From assembly GCA_030267565.1 (NCBI GenBank), contig BRXU01000008.1:3230001-3294000 (forward strand): a DNA stretch of 64,000 nt, read 5' to 3'. The notes under the pieces are model-generated. The model saw nothing but the letters and a program-made list of their open reading frames with translations. It was not told the DNA's origin and did no database searches. Every line of letters begins with the position of its first letter. Within the stretch, counting starts at the first letter, position 1. This stretch comes from Pleodorina starrii. Lineage: Eukaryota; Chlorophyta; Chlorophyceae; Chlamydomonadales; Volvocaceae. The position numbers were made by a program, and so were the translations under genes. Positions 22,231 to 34,700 of the stretch are shown in pieces.

Positions 22231-24426
22231 GCCAGTGGAGGCACGGGGGCCGCTTCATTGGCAGCAGTCGCAGCGGCAGCACAACAGCTGCAGTCGAAGA
22301 GCCAGCAGCAGCAGCAGCAGGGAGCTGCAGTCCCAGACCTGCTGCTGCAGGTTCCAGACCTGGTTGCGCTGCGCGCGCCAAGAGCAGCGGCGGCGGCGGC
22401 GGCAGCGGCGGCTCGGCGCGGCTGGCGTCCGGTGGCTGTCGCCGCAGCTGTGGGCGGGGGCGAGGATGCTGTGCCCGCAGGATCACGGTTCGATGGCCTG
22501 CCGGGCCAGCAGCAGATGCAGCGGTCCCAGCAGCAACCGCAGCGGCAGCAGCAGGGACGATCATCGCCGCCACCAACACGGCTGCAGCTGCAGCTGCCGC
22601 CGATTGAGCTGCAGGTGGCGGGGGTCAAGTTCCGCTCCGGCCTCGGCGTCCGCCAGCGCATGGACGAGTGGGTCGCCTCACAGACCGAGCGGTTGCACGA
22701 CATGATGCCAGCTGTGAACCAGCTGGGCATTCCCCTGCCGGCCATGGGCCAACCGCCGCAGCCCTGGGCTGCCGCCTTCCGGGCCCACCGCCTGAACCCG
22801 CTCCCCATCTGCTTCGACCTCAGTGTAAAGCTGGGCCTGGCGGAAGATGGGCGCTGGGGTGCACCGCTGCCCTCTGAGCCCCTGGAGCCCGAAGGGGTGG
22901 AGGTGCGGCAGGACAGCCGCGGCCGGGGGCTGGGGCTGTTCACGACGCAGCCCATCCGTGCCAACACCGTCATCTGCGTCATGGGCGGCCTGATGATGGC
23001 GCAGGAGCCCGATGGCGCAGTGTTCGTGGAGAGGGGATTCCGAAATCTGCCGAGCCTTGAGAGGCAGCAGCTGCGGGAGCGTGTCGCCGGCAGCAGTGCA
23101 CCACCCGGCGCTGAGGAGCAGCTGTGCTGGGGTTTCCTGGCAGCGTCCTTCCGGATGGCCTTTCCGGGCCACGAGGACGGCCGGGCGGGCTGCGGTAAGC
23201 GAAACGGCTATGCATGGGTGGGTGGTGCAATCAGCTTTATTATACGTGTATGGAGGTAAGGTTAAGGTGGTGGTGGCAACATGTAGAGATTTGGGTATTG
23301 TAGATACCCAAGGCAACTAGTACAAGATGGGGGTGTAGATAGAGTAGTACGACGGAGTACGAGCATGTACTGGGAAGGCATCATGCCGAAGCAGCTATCT
23401 AGTCTATCTGGCATGCACCAACCTGCAGTTCGTTTTCGTATGAAGACATGATTCAACGCATAGCTAGCTAGCCTGCATTATCTATCAGCTACTTCCAAGC
23501 GAGGGTTCCTGCAGTGATTGGATTGCAATTTAGGACATATTTAAACGTGCGGCTCATCACTACATCTGACTCCTGTACGACAGCGCAGGTAAATGTGTTG
23601 ATGAATTTGCTTTTGCTGCGTTCTTTCGTTTGTTGTCGCTTGCAATATGGCGACTGGAATTCAAATTGGCTGTATCTGCCCACGTTCTTTTCTTGGGCCC
23701 TCAGGGCTTCCCCCCCTGGAGCTTCAGATGCTGGGCCAGGGTGGCCTGGCTGCCTACATTCACGACCCACGGGTCGGTGATCGCTGGGGTGCGGCCGCCG
23801 GGAGGCAGCAGCAGGGCAACGCCAACTGCCTGGTGAGTGGCTGGAGGAGGAGGGTGCGTGTAGTGTAAGGAAAGGTTGATAGGGAAGTGAGCGTAAGGGA
23901 GTCAATACAAGAAACCGGGGCTTTGGCCTTTCCGGTGCGTGGTGAAGATAGCATGTGTGCGTTCATATCAGGGTGCAGGTAATAAGGAGGTGAGATTGCA
24001 TGCGGGCACGGGATGCATACGGATTTATGTCCCATTTCACTTGCTTGGCATCTCGACTGTAGTGCAATCAGTCTTTCTCCATTTTGAACCCGAGTCGGTA
24101 TCCTTTGAGAACGAACTTTCCTCTTCACGGCTGCGCACGTACGACAGGTCGTACCGGTGCTCGTCCGCGGCGTGCCGCTGCCGGTGCTGGTGGCTCTTCG
24201 CGACATCGCTCCGGGGGAGCAGCTCCTGCGGAGTACGGCAACGACTGGTGGAGCAGCCAGGAGGGATGGCTGGCGACGCTCAAGATGTACGGCATCAGCC
24301 CCGATGCCGTACTGCACGGCTAAGCCGTCGCTGCTGCTACGGCGGACGCCGCTGGCCCGTCGTCCGTCATCGAGTGGCCCACCGTGTGTCCCCGCCCGCC
24401 GTCCCGCTTCTCTGGCTTACCACTGA
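20140..24426 (+). CDS. SET-domain protein paralogue 2, frameshifted in the SET core
   Basis: Exons 20140-20277, 21228-21422, 21778-23194, 23705-23832 and 24148-24426 are in phase; 718 aa as sequenced. The last three exons match the end of the 3760-8350 gene (IELQVAGVKFRSGLG, RGRGLGLFTTQPIRANTVIC, LPPLELQMLGQGGLAAYI) with conserved intron positions. The first two exons are unrelated to the B3-like N-terminus and carry a Cys/His cluster (HHHLVCPPNCREHC). In the last exon, GCGGAGTACGG at about 24231 replaces GCGGGAGTACGG of paralogue 1. This 1-bp loss diverts the frame after APGEQLLR, so the EYGNDWW motif is lost, although the downstream DNA still encodes it in the other frame up to a stop at 24323. 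Either a recent pseudogene, an altered C-terminus, or an assembly error. Confidence 0.72.
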
Positions 24427-26218
24427 GACGCTGAGAGCGCTGCCTGCTAATAAAAGCGGTCGTGACTGGTCCTTTAGGCGGCTGCTTGATGGCACGCCTC
24501 ATTACTCCGCTGATGTCGCCAGCTAGCGGCGGACGGATGCGGCAGTAGCGGCGCTGCGAGCTCGCAGCTGCCTCTTCCCGCTGTGTCTTTGGGCTTAAGC
24601 TTCTTCGAAACAAACGCAAGACGATCGTGATGGAGCGAGGGAGCAAGGCTGATCGATGCACGCGAACAGTTCGTTGCCTGGTCGGACGGAACGATGTGTC
24701 GTCGATGTTGCGGGGAATCTGTGCGGGGTCTTTGGATGGGGGCTGTGAACTTCCCGCCCGCCAACGGGTTGCAACCTAACGGGCGCGTGGATGGGTCACT
24801 GAAGCACTGGTAGGACCGCGGGGGAGTGTCAGCAGTGCTGTGCACCCTGGCTGCCTGCGAACGAATGAAGTGTACGGAGCACAGCAGCATGTGGCCGGCG
24901 CTCACACACTCGGAAGGCAGGCTAGACTGTTGGACGCGGCTTACCCAACATGTATGCGCATTTGTCTCTCACACGGGGGTAGGTGCAACTCGGCTGCTGG
25001 GTGCGGGGTGCGGCATGCGTGTTACCTTGACTGCTGGTTTATTTGGCAATAGAGCCGCCGTCTGCTGGGATGCAATGCATGCCCACCCTTCTTCCTCTCT
25101 AAACCTTTGTAATTCCCGCCGCCGGCTGTCTTCAAACTCATGTATGTGTGTGCGTCCTTGCTTTTTACATGCATGTATGGGTGGGGTTACATGCACCACA
25201 AAAGCGTCTGTTCACACGTACGTCAGTGCACCCATAGTCCAGTGCGCTCGGAGCACGGCCGGGGTGGCAGGGCGGGGTTGGGCATCAAGGAAATGGCAGG
25301 GGCGAGGTGAGGCTCCTGCTGGTCGCTGCTGGTTCTGAGGGTCACTCGATCGGCCGGCCCTGACCAGGCAGGTGCAGGGGATGGCCGTTGCGTCGGTGTC
25401 CAAAGTCCTTGGTGCTTTTCCGTCGGTTCGTTGGAGTGCTGTGGCCAAGTTTTATTGTTAACAAGCACGAGCAGTAGTCGTGCAGCTGGTTACGGCCTGG
25501 TGGCACGCACGCGGTGGCTGCGTGTGTCTGCAGGGGTGACATCATTTTTCCCTCAGTGAACCCCCAGCATCTTGCGTGTGCATGTCTATGCACCAACCGC
25601 CCTGCGTGAGACATGTTCCTGCCGAGAGCGGTGCCAGCGCCGCCGCCGCATGTTTCAATTAATAATTACAAACACCTTAGCTTTCCGTCAGCCTAGCGAG
25701 CACCTCGCCTTCATGGAGCCCTTCAAGCAATTCATCGCAGGCCCTGTCTGTCTGACGAGCAGCACAGACAAACAGTACCCATACTAATTACACGCTCGTG
25801 GCTGCGGCCGTGGCCTTGGAACTTGGCGTTTTGTACATACGGCGGATTCTCAATTCGTCGCTCGTCCTACCGGCACGTACATGACTTCACATCATACATT
25901 CGAACTGGCAAGTACACAGGATTTTGTGACGAAGGAACAAGGCCGTGGAGCGCCGTTCAAAAATGACTAGATGGTGCGAACAAAGGACCACAGGGGGACC
26001 ACATGTAAGCGTCAATATTGCTGTACTATTACTAAGGTTTTACATCACGGCAACCCTCACTTGTTTTCTCCGCTCTGGTGTTCTCCTCTGCTGACTCTTC
26101 TGCGTTCTGCCCCTGTTAGATAGCGACTCAGTGGAACCTTGCCGGGAGCAACAACGTTGACGTGAGTAATTTCAAATATAGAAATAAACCTTTGCATGAG
26201 GAGATATCCTAGCTCCTC
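24427..26218. other. Intergenic region
   Basis: Nothing with family resemblance. Its left end (to about 24565) continues the 3' flank shared with 27505-27725. Short ORFs (under 200 aa) overlap on both strands and lack domains. A possible short 5' exon ending at a GTGAGT donor (26160/26161) may belong to the gene that follows. Confidence 0.45.
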
Positions 26219-26234
26219 ATGCAGCTAGGATATC
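26194..26234 (+). promoter_or_regulatory. Overlapping double inverted repeat spanning a putative start codon
   Basis: Four adjoining blocks: GCATGAGGA (26194-26202), GATATCCTAGC (26203-26213), TCCTCATGC (26214-26222) and, one base later, GCTAGGATATC (26224-26234). Blocks 1/3 and 2/4 are exact reverse complements (9 and 11 bp). With no loop between the blocks the two stems exclude each other. The ATG of the following ORF (26219-26221) lies in block 3, paired in one fold and in the loop of the other. Confidence 0.6.
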
Positions 26235-27046
26235 TAAGTCGTCTATCTAACGTCTGGGGAGACCGTTCGGGCGCTTACGCTGTTCGGCACGGAAGCGAGT
26301 CGGCTGCTGTGCAAACAAGCCTTGGTCTCATGTCCGAGATGGCGGCAAACGCTCAGGACATTGCTAGCCGGCTAACAGATGTTGTGGAGTCGGCTACTTT
26401 CGAGGTCTCTGTCGAAGAGCTGAGCAGGCAGCTTAAGGAGTTGCTCGATGTGTACCAGAAGACGACGCCCCCCTGCAACTTCACCAAGCTGCAGCGCGCC
26501 CTCAGCGATACGCTGAAACTTCTTCGGAATCTGCAAGAGGACAGCGTCAGCACGGCGGCTGAATTTTGCGACTTGAAACAGCGCGTCGAGGCTCTGATGC
26601 GCAAGGTGGAGGAGGGCGAGGCGGACCGGCACGCAGTTCTGCTGGGCCAGCTCGCGTACACCGCAAACATCATCGCCACTTCCTACGTGTTCGGCCCAGA
26701 GAGCAGGCCCATGAGCTTGGGCGACCTCCAGAGTACCGTGGCAGGGGAGGGCAACTCAGATGTGCAGCAACGGTGGCAGCAAGTCGTCACCTTCGCGGAG
26801 AAGCAGGGCGTCACTATCAATGAGCTTGTGAAACTCAGCAAGCCGCTGCGGACACAGCACTTCGGCGTGGCGCACGACTTCCCGGAGGAGCTGGACACCA
26901 CCACTGCGGAACAGCTGCACGAGTGGGCCACGCGCTCATTTGCTAGACCGGTGGAGAAGCTGTTGCTGTTCCTCGAGCCCCTGACGCAGACCGGCAAGCC
27001 GCTTTGCCCCCGGGAGGATGTGGCGGCCCGCTTCACGGCCCTGTAA
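26219..27046 (+). CDS. Hypothetical helical protein, 275 aa
   Basis: A single-exon ORF with natural amino-acid composition and no low-complexity tract, unlike most ORFs nearby. It is predicted to be largely helical: SATFEVSVEELSRQLKELLD, CDLKQRVEALMRKVEEGEAD and ATRSFARPVEKLLLFLEPL suggest coiled-coil segments around residues 60-75 and 115-140. No catalytic motif, signal peptide or membrane segment is visible, and I do not recognise the family. The first ATG follows an in-frame stop by only two codons. A GTGAGT donor at 26161 upstream could mean the real start is in an earlier exon, with MSEMAANAQDIASR as an alternative internal start. The stop overlaps CTGTAAG, containing TGTAA, the usual volvocalean polyadenylation motif, but too close to judge. 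Confidence 0.55.
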   Translation: MQLGYLSRLSNVWGDRSGAYAVRHGSESAAVQTSLGLMSEMAANAQDIASRLTDVVESATFEVSVEELSRQLKELLDVYQKTTPPCNFTKLQRALSDTLKLLRNLQEDSVSTAAEFCDLKQRVEALMRKVEEGEADRHAVLLGQLAYTANIIATSYVFGPESRPMSLGDLQSTVAGEGNSDVQQRWQQVVTFAEKQGVTINELVKLSKPLRTQHFGVAHDFPEELDTTTAEQLHEWATRSFARPVEKLLLFLEPLTQTGKPLCPREDVAARFTAL

Positions 27047-27469
27047 GGTGCGGCGTGAGCGGGTCGGTAACCTAATAAGATGGAGTCTTCCACGGTTGGT
27101 TGGCGGGGGATGGGGGAGCAGCAGTGCAGTGCAGCGTTAATGCGACCACGAAGCATGCGCTAGGAACAAACTAGGCGTGTATGTGCCTGTAGTGGTCATT
27201 GCGCTGACGCGACCATCATTCTCTAATGTGATGCATTATAATCTCGTGCCTAGCCCGCCCGGCTTCCCTCTAGTGACTAAGGCGGTTTGCCATGCTTAAG
27301 CCAACTCCCAGGGACTCGCTGCTTGTCCCAACAACTGGCTCGGTGCCTTCTCATTGTAGATAGTTTATGGTGCGTATTCATCATATGCAGACCACTCCGT
27401 CCTGCTGGACTGCGGCGCGTCGTGCACTCCGCAACAGTGCAATAAGCGGCGAGGTTGACGGTTCGGACG

Positions 27470-27725
27470 ACAGCGATGCAATGTATGACATAAGCCCCGA
27501 CACACGGTCCCGCCGCCGCGGACGCCGCTGGACCGTCACCGTCAGCAGGCACGGCCCGCCCCGCTTCCCGCCACTGAGAAACGCTGAGAGCGCTGCCCGC
27601 TAATAAAAGCGGCCGTGACTTGTCCTTTAGGCGGCCGCTTGCTTGATGGCACGCCTCATTCCTCAGCTGATGCCGCCAGCTGGCGGACGGATGCGGCAGT
27701 AGCGGCGCTGCTGGGAGCTCCATCC
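27470..27725 (+). pseudogene. 3'-end relic of a third SET paralogue
   Basis: GACATAAGCCCCGAC followed by ACACGGTCCCGCCGCCGC corresponds to the last codons (YGISPxAVLHG) and 3' flank of the two SET genes. The next 200 bp (CGCTGAGAGCGCTGC, CTAATAAAAGCGG, CCTTTAGGCGG, GATGGCACGCCTCATT) matches 24395-24560. No upstream SET exons are present here, so this is a truncated duplicate. Confidence 0.65.
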
Positions 27726-28761
27726 TCAGCTGCTGATGCAGGCTGCTGCCTGTACAAGTCAATACATGACAGGGCACGCAGGGGGCAGATAGACCACTAT
27801 GATTTAATTTGCTATGCCCCGGGCTTGCGGCTGATGCACTAGCTGCAGTTCGTTTATTGCGGATGCCATGTATGCGGAGGCGATTGATGTCCGTTGGGAG
27901 CTGAGCTGTTCACTCAGCTGATGACCGCGCCGCCAAGTGCGTGCTGTTTTGTGTGAGCTGGGCCGAATGTCGGTTTGTCCAGTTGGTTAGAGGGTTGGGT
28001 TTAAGAGGGATGGTGGTCGCGGCGAGGAATAGAGAGTGATTTAGGCAAACACAGGAGGTGGCCGCATCCAGGTAGGGGAATGGAAGAGAGGGAAAGGGAA
28101 GGGAAAGGTAGGGAAAGGTGTGCACGGATTAGACGCCAAGATTTGGCGTGTGGGCTGTCAGGTCGCGACGCGAGAAGCGAGATCAGGTAGACATCTGGAA
28201 ATGCAGCCATTCGGTTTGTGCGAGGGTTGTTATTGGGGTTGTTACAGTGCGGGGGTTACTTAATTATTTGTTTGGCGGGTGCTTGCCCAGGTAGGGCGGG
28301 TGCGTATATATGCATGTGGGCGGGTGGGACCCTGGATAGCTAGTACGAAGTATCGGCCGGCATCAGGACGAGGACCTGCTGGACTGACATGAATGAATGC
28401 AGCAATGGGTTAATGTCAAGCCCAGGGCCTCCGACGTGGAAAGCACGCTTGGTACCACACGGCGGACGACAGCAGGCTACACAACCGTCAACGGTGAAAC
28501 CGCGTATGGATTAGACTACCCTCTTCATGTACACAATTTACAATTAAAAAATTAATTGCGCAATAATCCCTGTTTCGCGAACAGCTTGAAGTATGCCGCT
28601 GAAGTAGAGCTGCCGGTAACCGGAGGACTGGACAAACCTTTAGCGCCTTTCGATAAAAAGCGTTTGTTAAGTACAAAACGCATTTGAACTTCAGTCTTTG
28701 GCTCACCTTGGTTGAAGTTCCCAGTACCGGTAGTCAGAAAGGCCGTCTCGCGATAGTTACA
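27726..28761. other. Intergenic region upstream of the polymerase gene
   Basis: No gene recognised. It contains AGGGAAA-rich tracts around 28080-28120. The polymerase promoter is expected in its right part; no clear TATA box was seen. Confidence 0.4.
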
Positions 28762-31700
28762 ATGGAACGGGACGCAAAGCGGGCCCGATTGTTGGCAGTC
28801 TCGTCGGAACCATCACATGCGCATAAGGATGCCGAGTGCGTCGGTGAACCTTTGGGAGCAGACGTCGCCAGCGCCGATAACGCCACCGCACAGCCGCTGG
28901 TGGTGATGGTCCTTGACGTGGACGAAGGCCCGGCTGGCAGCTTCCAAATTTGGGGCCGGACGTCTGAGGGAAACACGGTGCTTGTGCAGGTAGATGCGCG
29001 ATTTGAAGCCTCTTTTCGCTTTGCGCAACCCTCACCGCTTTGTGCGCGCGGCCAACAGGTAGGACCGACCCTGACCGACCTTCGGGACGGTCCGGCCCCA
29101 ACCAAGCTAGCGGCAGCCCTTACTTCCCTTCCATTCGACACAAACCTTTTCCTTTATGTACCTGTCACAGCAGCTGGAGCTCTGCAACAATTGACGACCT
29201 CTGCCCTGTTGACGGCCATTCCTCCATTTGCGGGCACATCTTTATCACACGACAGCAGCAGCCCATCTTTACACGAACCGTCCATCCAACGTCGGCACGT
29301 GCGGTCATCACCCAGGGCGAATCGCTGTCCGGAACGAGCGAGCGAGCGTACACACCTTTTTACCCGCTCCACCAGTTTCGGCTTCTGGGCTCACGGCTCA
29401 CGACTGCGAGTGTTCAGATTGCGACCAAACATGCCCCTTCCCTCAGATTAGTAATGGGGCACAAAGTCAAATTGCAAAAGGTACAAAGTCGTGCGCGAGT
29501 CCATAACACAAGCCCTTCCTGCTCTCCCTCCCTGCCACCACACCACTCCCTCCCACGTCCCACCCTCCCTCCCTCCTCACCCGCTCACGCAGGTCAACGA
29601 CTACTGCCCCTACCTATACGTGCCCGCGCCCGTTCGAGTGGGAGTGGAACTGAGTCCTGGGGCAGCGGGGTCAGAGGGGAGTGGCGGGGGCAGCAGCGGG
29701 GCCGGCCGCGGCAGCGGTGGTGGCGCTGGTGATGATGACACTGCTCCCGCCCCCGCCCTCACCCCGGCTGAGTGGACGGAGGGCGAGCTGGAAGCCCTCC
29801 GAGCCCACTGGAACGGCAGGTGGGTGGTTGGGCAGTTGGAGTGATGGTTGGGCGGTTCATACAGCAGTACGACAGGGATACGACATGTTGTGCCCGCCGT
29901 ACTGTCCATATGTATGCGTTACATGTGCACGACACGCACACTCCCGCTGGCATCTATCTGCCTCCAGGCTGGCCCCGGAGTGCCGCATCTCGTCCATCGC
30001 GGCCGTACACACGCGGCCCATCATGTACTACAGACCCACCGCGCCCAATGGCGCGCCGTACCTGCGCCTCACTCTACGGCCTGGCGGCTCGTCCAAGCGC
30101 GCGGGCACCGCCTTGGGGGGCCTTATGTCGGGTCGCGAGGGGGCCCTCCTGGAGCGGCTGCTGCGGATGCGCTTCGTGGACCGGGTGGTGCATGAGGCCG
30201 AGGTAGGGCGGGGGGGGTGGGGAGGGGGAGGGGTTATCCACGTATAGGCCGGAGTTCGTGAACGGTAAAAGTAACAGAAGAAGGCCGGGGGGGAGGGGGG
30301 TAAGTAAGATAGCCGTAGCGCCTCTAGCGTAGCTAGAGAAGGGGAGGCCTTACCCGGGGGGGGGAGGGTAAGAAAGAAGATGGGGGGCGTGTGAGTGTGT
30401 GAGTGTGGGTGTGCGTGTGCGTGTGCGTGTTTGGGGAGGGTGGGGAAAGCAAGGGGGGCAGTAAACGGAAGAGGTGTCCTTTCGCCTCCCTTGTCCATCT
30501 GTCCCTTGTCCTATATATTGCTGGGTTCCGGGGTCCGTTCGCTAACGCCGTCTTTGTCCCTTCGCTGCGGTATCTTCATTTGTACCCCCAGGTGAAGCTG
30601 CTGATGCGCTTCCTGTGCGACTCGGCGCTGTCCGGAGGAGCCTGGTTCTTCCTACCGCCACCACCACCACCGCCACCACAACAGCCCATAGGGCAGAGCC
30701 CGAGCAGCGTCCTGAAGGGCGCTGGGAATGCAACTGGCGCCACCCCCGTCCCCGCCCCCGCCCCTGGCGCCACCCCCGCCCCCGCGGGGGTTGGGGGCGC
30801 GAGTAGTGGGAACGGTGTTGGGGGGCTGCACTACACGCCCGTGGAGGCCTCGCGCCGCCTTTCCACGTGCGATGTGGAGGTGGGTGGCTGCGTGCGTGGG
30901 TGGGTGGGTGCGTGCGTGCGTGCGTGCGTGCGTGGATGGTGGGTGGTGGGGTGGACCGAGGGAGGCGATGACTGGTGCGGGCGCGTGGGTGGGTGGGTGG
31001 GTACACCGAGGGAGGTGATGACTGGTGCGGGCGCGTGGGTGGGTGGGTGGGTGGACCGAGGGAGGCGATGACTGGTGCGGGCGCGTGGGTGGGTGGGTGG
31101 GTACACCGAGGGAGGTGATGACTGGTGCGGGCGCGTGGGTGGGTGGGTGGGTGGACCGAGGGAGGCGATGACTGGTGCGGGCGCGTGGGTGGGTGGGTGG
31201 GTGGGTACACCGAGGGAGGTGATGACTGGTGCGGGCGCGTGGGTGGGTGGGTGGGTACACCGAGGGAGGTGATGACTGGTGCGGGCGCGTGGGTGGGTGG
31301 GTGGGTACACCGAGGGAGGTGATGACTGGTGCGGGCGCGTGGATGGGTGGGTGGGTACACCGAGGGAGGTGATGACTGGTGCGGGCGCGTGGGTGGGTGG
31401 GTGGGTACACCGAGGGAGGTGATGACTGGTGCGGGCGCGTGGGTGGGTGGGTGGGTACACCGAGGGAGGTGATGACTGGTGCGGGCGCGTGGATGGGTGG
31501 GTGGGTACACCGAGGGAGGTGATGACTGGTGCGGGCGCGTGGGTGGGTGGGTGGGTAGATGGGTGGGTGGGTGGGTAGATGGGTGGGTGGGTGGGTAGAT
31601 GGGTGGGTGGGTGGGTAGATGGGTGGGTGGGTGGGTAGATGGGTGGGTGGGTGGGTAGATGGGTGGGTGGGTGAGCCTGCAAGGGCCCGAAGGCGTGGGT

Positions 31701-34700
31701 GCCGGGTCGCCAATGGAATGAAGGGCCTTTGGTGCTGCGCTGCCCGACGCCAGTGAGTGGACGGCCAGGCAGCTCTCCCTCCCCTCCCTCCCTCGCGAGC
31801 AGTCCAAAAGAGTCGCCTGAGTCATGCTGCTCCCCATCCATCCCGCTCCCCCTCCTCCTGCTCCTCCCCTCTTAGGTGGTGGCCCCCTGGAGGGCCCTGC
31901 AGTCGCTGACTCCGGATGCAACACAGCTGGCGGACCCCGAGTGGTGCCCCGAGGTGTGCTCATATGGGTGTGGGTGTGTGTATGGGTGTGTGGGTGTGTA
32001 GGTGTGTGTGGGTGTGTAGGTGTGTGTGGGTGTGTGGGTGTGGTGGTGTGTGGGTGTGTAGGTGTGGAACAACACGGATATCGGCATGAAGGCATTCGCA
32101 AAGAAGCGGTCGTAATGATTGACACCCCGTCTGATCCCGCATCCTGAATTACCACTTTACCGGTAAGCCACGGACGGCACTCCTGGCTCTCACCCCGCAT
32201 CCCTCACTCTTAAATAAAAGTGTGTGAGGTCACTGGACACTGCTCAGAAGTTCCCCCGCGTATGCCGCCAACACGACCCCTCTCTTACCCGGGTTGGGGG
32301 GGGGGGGTGAACCGCATTGTGACAAACAGATCGTAAACCGAGCTGAGGCAGGCGGCGCCGGAGGCGGCGGCGGCGGCGGCGGCTCTGCCGCCGATGCGCC
32401 GCCGCTGGGGCCGCGGCTGGCGGCCGCCGTACTGGAGGCGCGCGACGGCCGCATCGTGCCGTTGACGGTTATGGCGGTTGACGTCTTGGCCGTACCCAAC
32501 GACGCGGCCAACCGCACGGCGGTGACCTCCAAGGACGATTCCGTGATCTGTATCGGGTGCGATGTACGGAAGTACGGAACGGCCCCGGCGACATCGGGGG
32601 CCCCGGCGCCGTCATCTTCATCCCAGCAGGGCGCCGACGCCGGCACCAGGGCCGCGGCTGCTGCGGCTGCGGCCCCCCCTTCCCCTTCCTCCTCCCCCTC
32701 TTCCTCCCCCTCCCGCGTGGTATTCCTGGTGGCAGGTGGGTGAGGGGGTGAGGGGGTGGCTGGGTAAGCAATGGAGCCGGCGGCGGCGCGCGGTGGCGGT
32801 GGTGGTGGTGGTGGTGGTGGTGGTGGTGGGCAGACCCGACCTTTGGCCATGCTCCCTCCCTGCGTGGTTGTTTTCCCTCCCTCTCCCCCGCCCTCCGTCT
32901 CCCCCGCCCTCCGTCTCCCGCCCTCCCTCTCCCGCCCCCGCCTTCACGGGCTCCGGAGACTCTGACCTATCCGCGGATACCCCCTCCCCCGGCTTGCTGC
33001 TGCCCCGCTATCTCATTTCCCACTCCCTCCACTTCCCACTTCCCCCTCCCTCCACTCCCTGCCCCCATGTACCCCTGCCTGCCTGCCTCTGCCCCACGCA
33101 GGTGGCGAGCTGACCCGCGGGTCACCCCTCCCCCGTGCAGCGCTCCAGGGAGCAGAGCTCCGGTGCTTCGGCAGCGAGCGGGAAATGCTGCTGGTGGGGG
33201 AAGGGCGCTGGGGCGCGGGATTGGGGGGCTGGGGGGCGGGGGGCGGGAGGGCGGGGGGCGGGAGGGCGGGGAGGTGGCTGCCGGCTGGCTGTGATCTGAA
33301 ACGTTTGGGTGGGGGCGGAGAGGTGGGGTTGGCGGAGTTCCGCAGCGGGCGGGACCGATCGAACCGGGTTCCGGGTCCGGCTAGGTCGGAGGACGGAGAG
33401 GGGGAGAGAGGGAGGGAGAGATGCTGACTCACGCCGTGTGCACCTCCGCTTCCTTGGAGCTCAACCGGACCCCGTCCGTATTCCGTATTCCGTATTCCGC
33501 TCCCCTGCCATGTCCCGTTCACCGCCATGGGAAAATGAGCTGAACTGCCAGGAACCAATTACCTTCTCCTCCGCCCTCCAATCTTGGATGTCTGCCCCCC
33601 AACCTCGAAACGCCTTCCCACCCACCCACACACGCAACCCCTCTACCCACCCATCCTCTCACCCACCCACCCACCCAGCCCATCCTCCCACCCACCCGCC
33701 ACCACCCCTCAGGCGTGGAAGGAGTGGCTGTTGGTGGAGGACCCCGATATCATCACCACATTCCAGGTGGGTTTTTGGGTTTTGAGGGGCGGGTAAGAGT
33801 GGGCGGGGGGCCGGGAGGTACATGTAGGTGACTATTCATACAGCGCTTCGGGGGAGGGGAGGGGAGGGGGGTGGAGGGCAGGGGGCTGTGAGCTGATCAA
33901 GTAAAGGGCCTGGAGTGAAGTCGATGCAAAACCGAACCACACAAAGGCCCTCCAGCGCTTCCTTTTTACCCTCCACCGCTGCCGCCGCCGTGTTCGCTGC
34001 TGCACGGCAATTCTGTACGACACAGGTCCGCGACACACTGGGTGCACTGCGGGACCGCTTCGAGCGGCTTCGACTCGAGGGAGGGGGCCTACTGGTGTCG
34101 CGACTGACGCCACTGTTCGGCAGCGGCGGCGGCGGCAGCGGCGGCGGCAGTGGCGCTGCCTCCGCCGGCTCCGCCTCTCCGCTGACCGTCAGGAGTGTGG
34201 TGCAGTACAGTGTGGCCTGGGTGAAGCGGCAGGGCAGGATGTCCTCAACAAGCAACCAGGTGGGGGCTGGGGTGGGGACTTTAGGGTTTGGCATGTTGGA
34301 GGGAGTGTTGGAGGGCGTGTTGGAGGGAGTGAGGGGGTGGCATAAATGCGGTGGGGTGAGACGTGAGAGGCCTGAGGGAGGAGGCTTCGATCATCAAAAT
34401 GATGTTGGATTCCGCGTACCAACTGCCGGTGAGTGTGAGCTGCGGCCGGTTGGAGTCCCCACCACCGGGGGGTGGTGGTGTGGGTGTGGGGGCCAATAAG
34501 TGCTATATTTATACACACATACACACACATACACATACACATAAACACACTCTCCCTCCCTCTCTCTCTGTCTCCCTCTCTCGGAAAGGGCAATGATGGC
34601 CAGCAGGGGCGCTAACGCCACATTGCGCACCCTTCCTTCCAAACCCACGGATGACCTCTCCGTTGCTGCTTCCCCGTGCGGAATACACCGCTTTATGCCG

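Noticed and set aside
26194..26234. Classical H-type pseudoknot
   Set aside because: The complementary blocks are directly adjacent with no loop nucleotides to cross the grooves, so both stems cannot form together; described instead as alternative hairpins.
30542..32200. 552-aa minus-strand Thr/His/Pro-rich ORF
   Set aside because: It is the antisense reading of the intronic minisatellite plus flanking polymerase exons.
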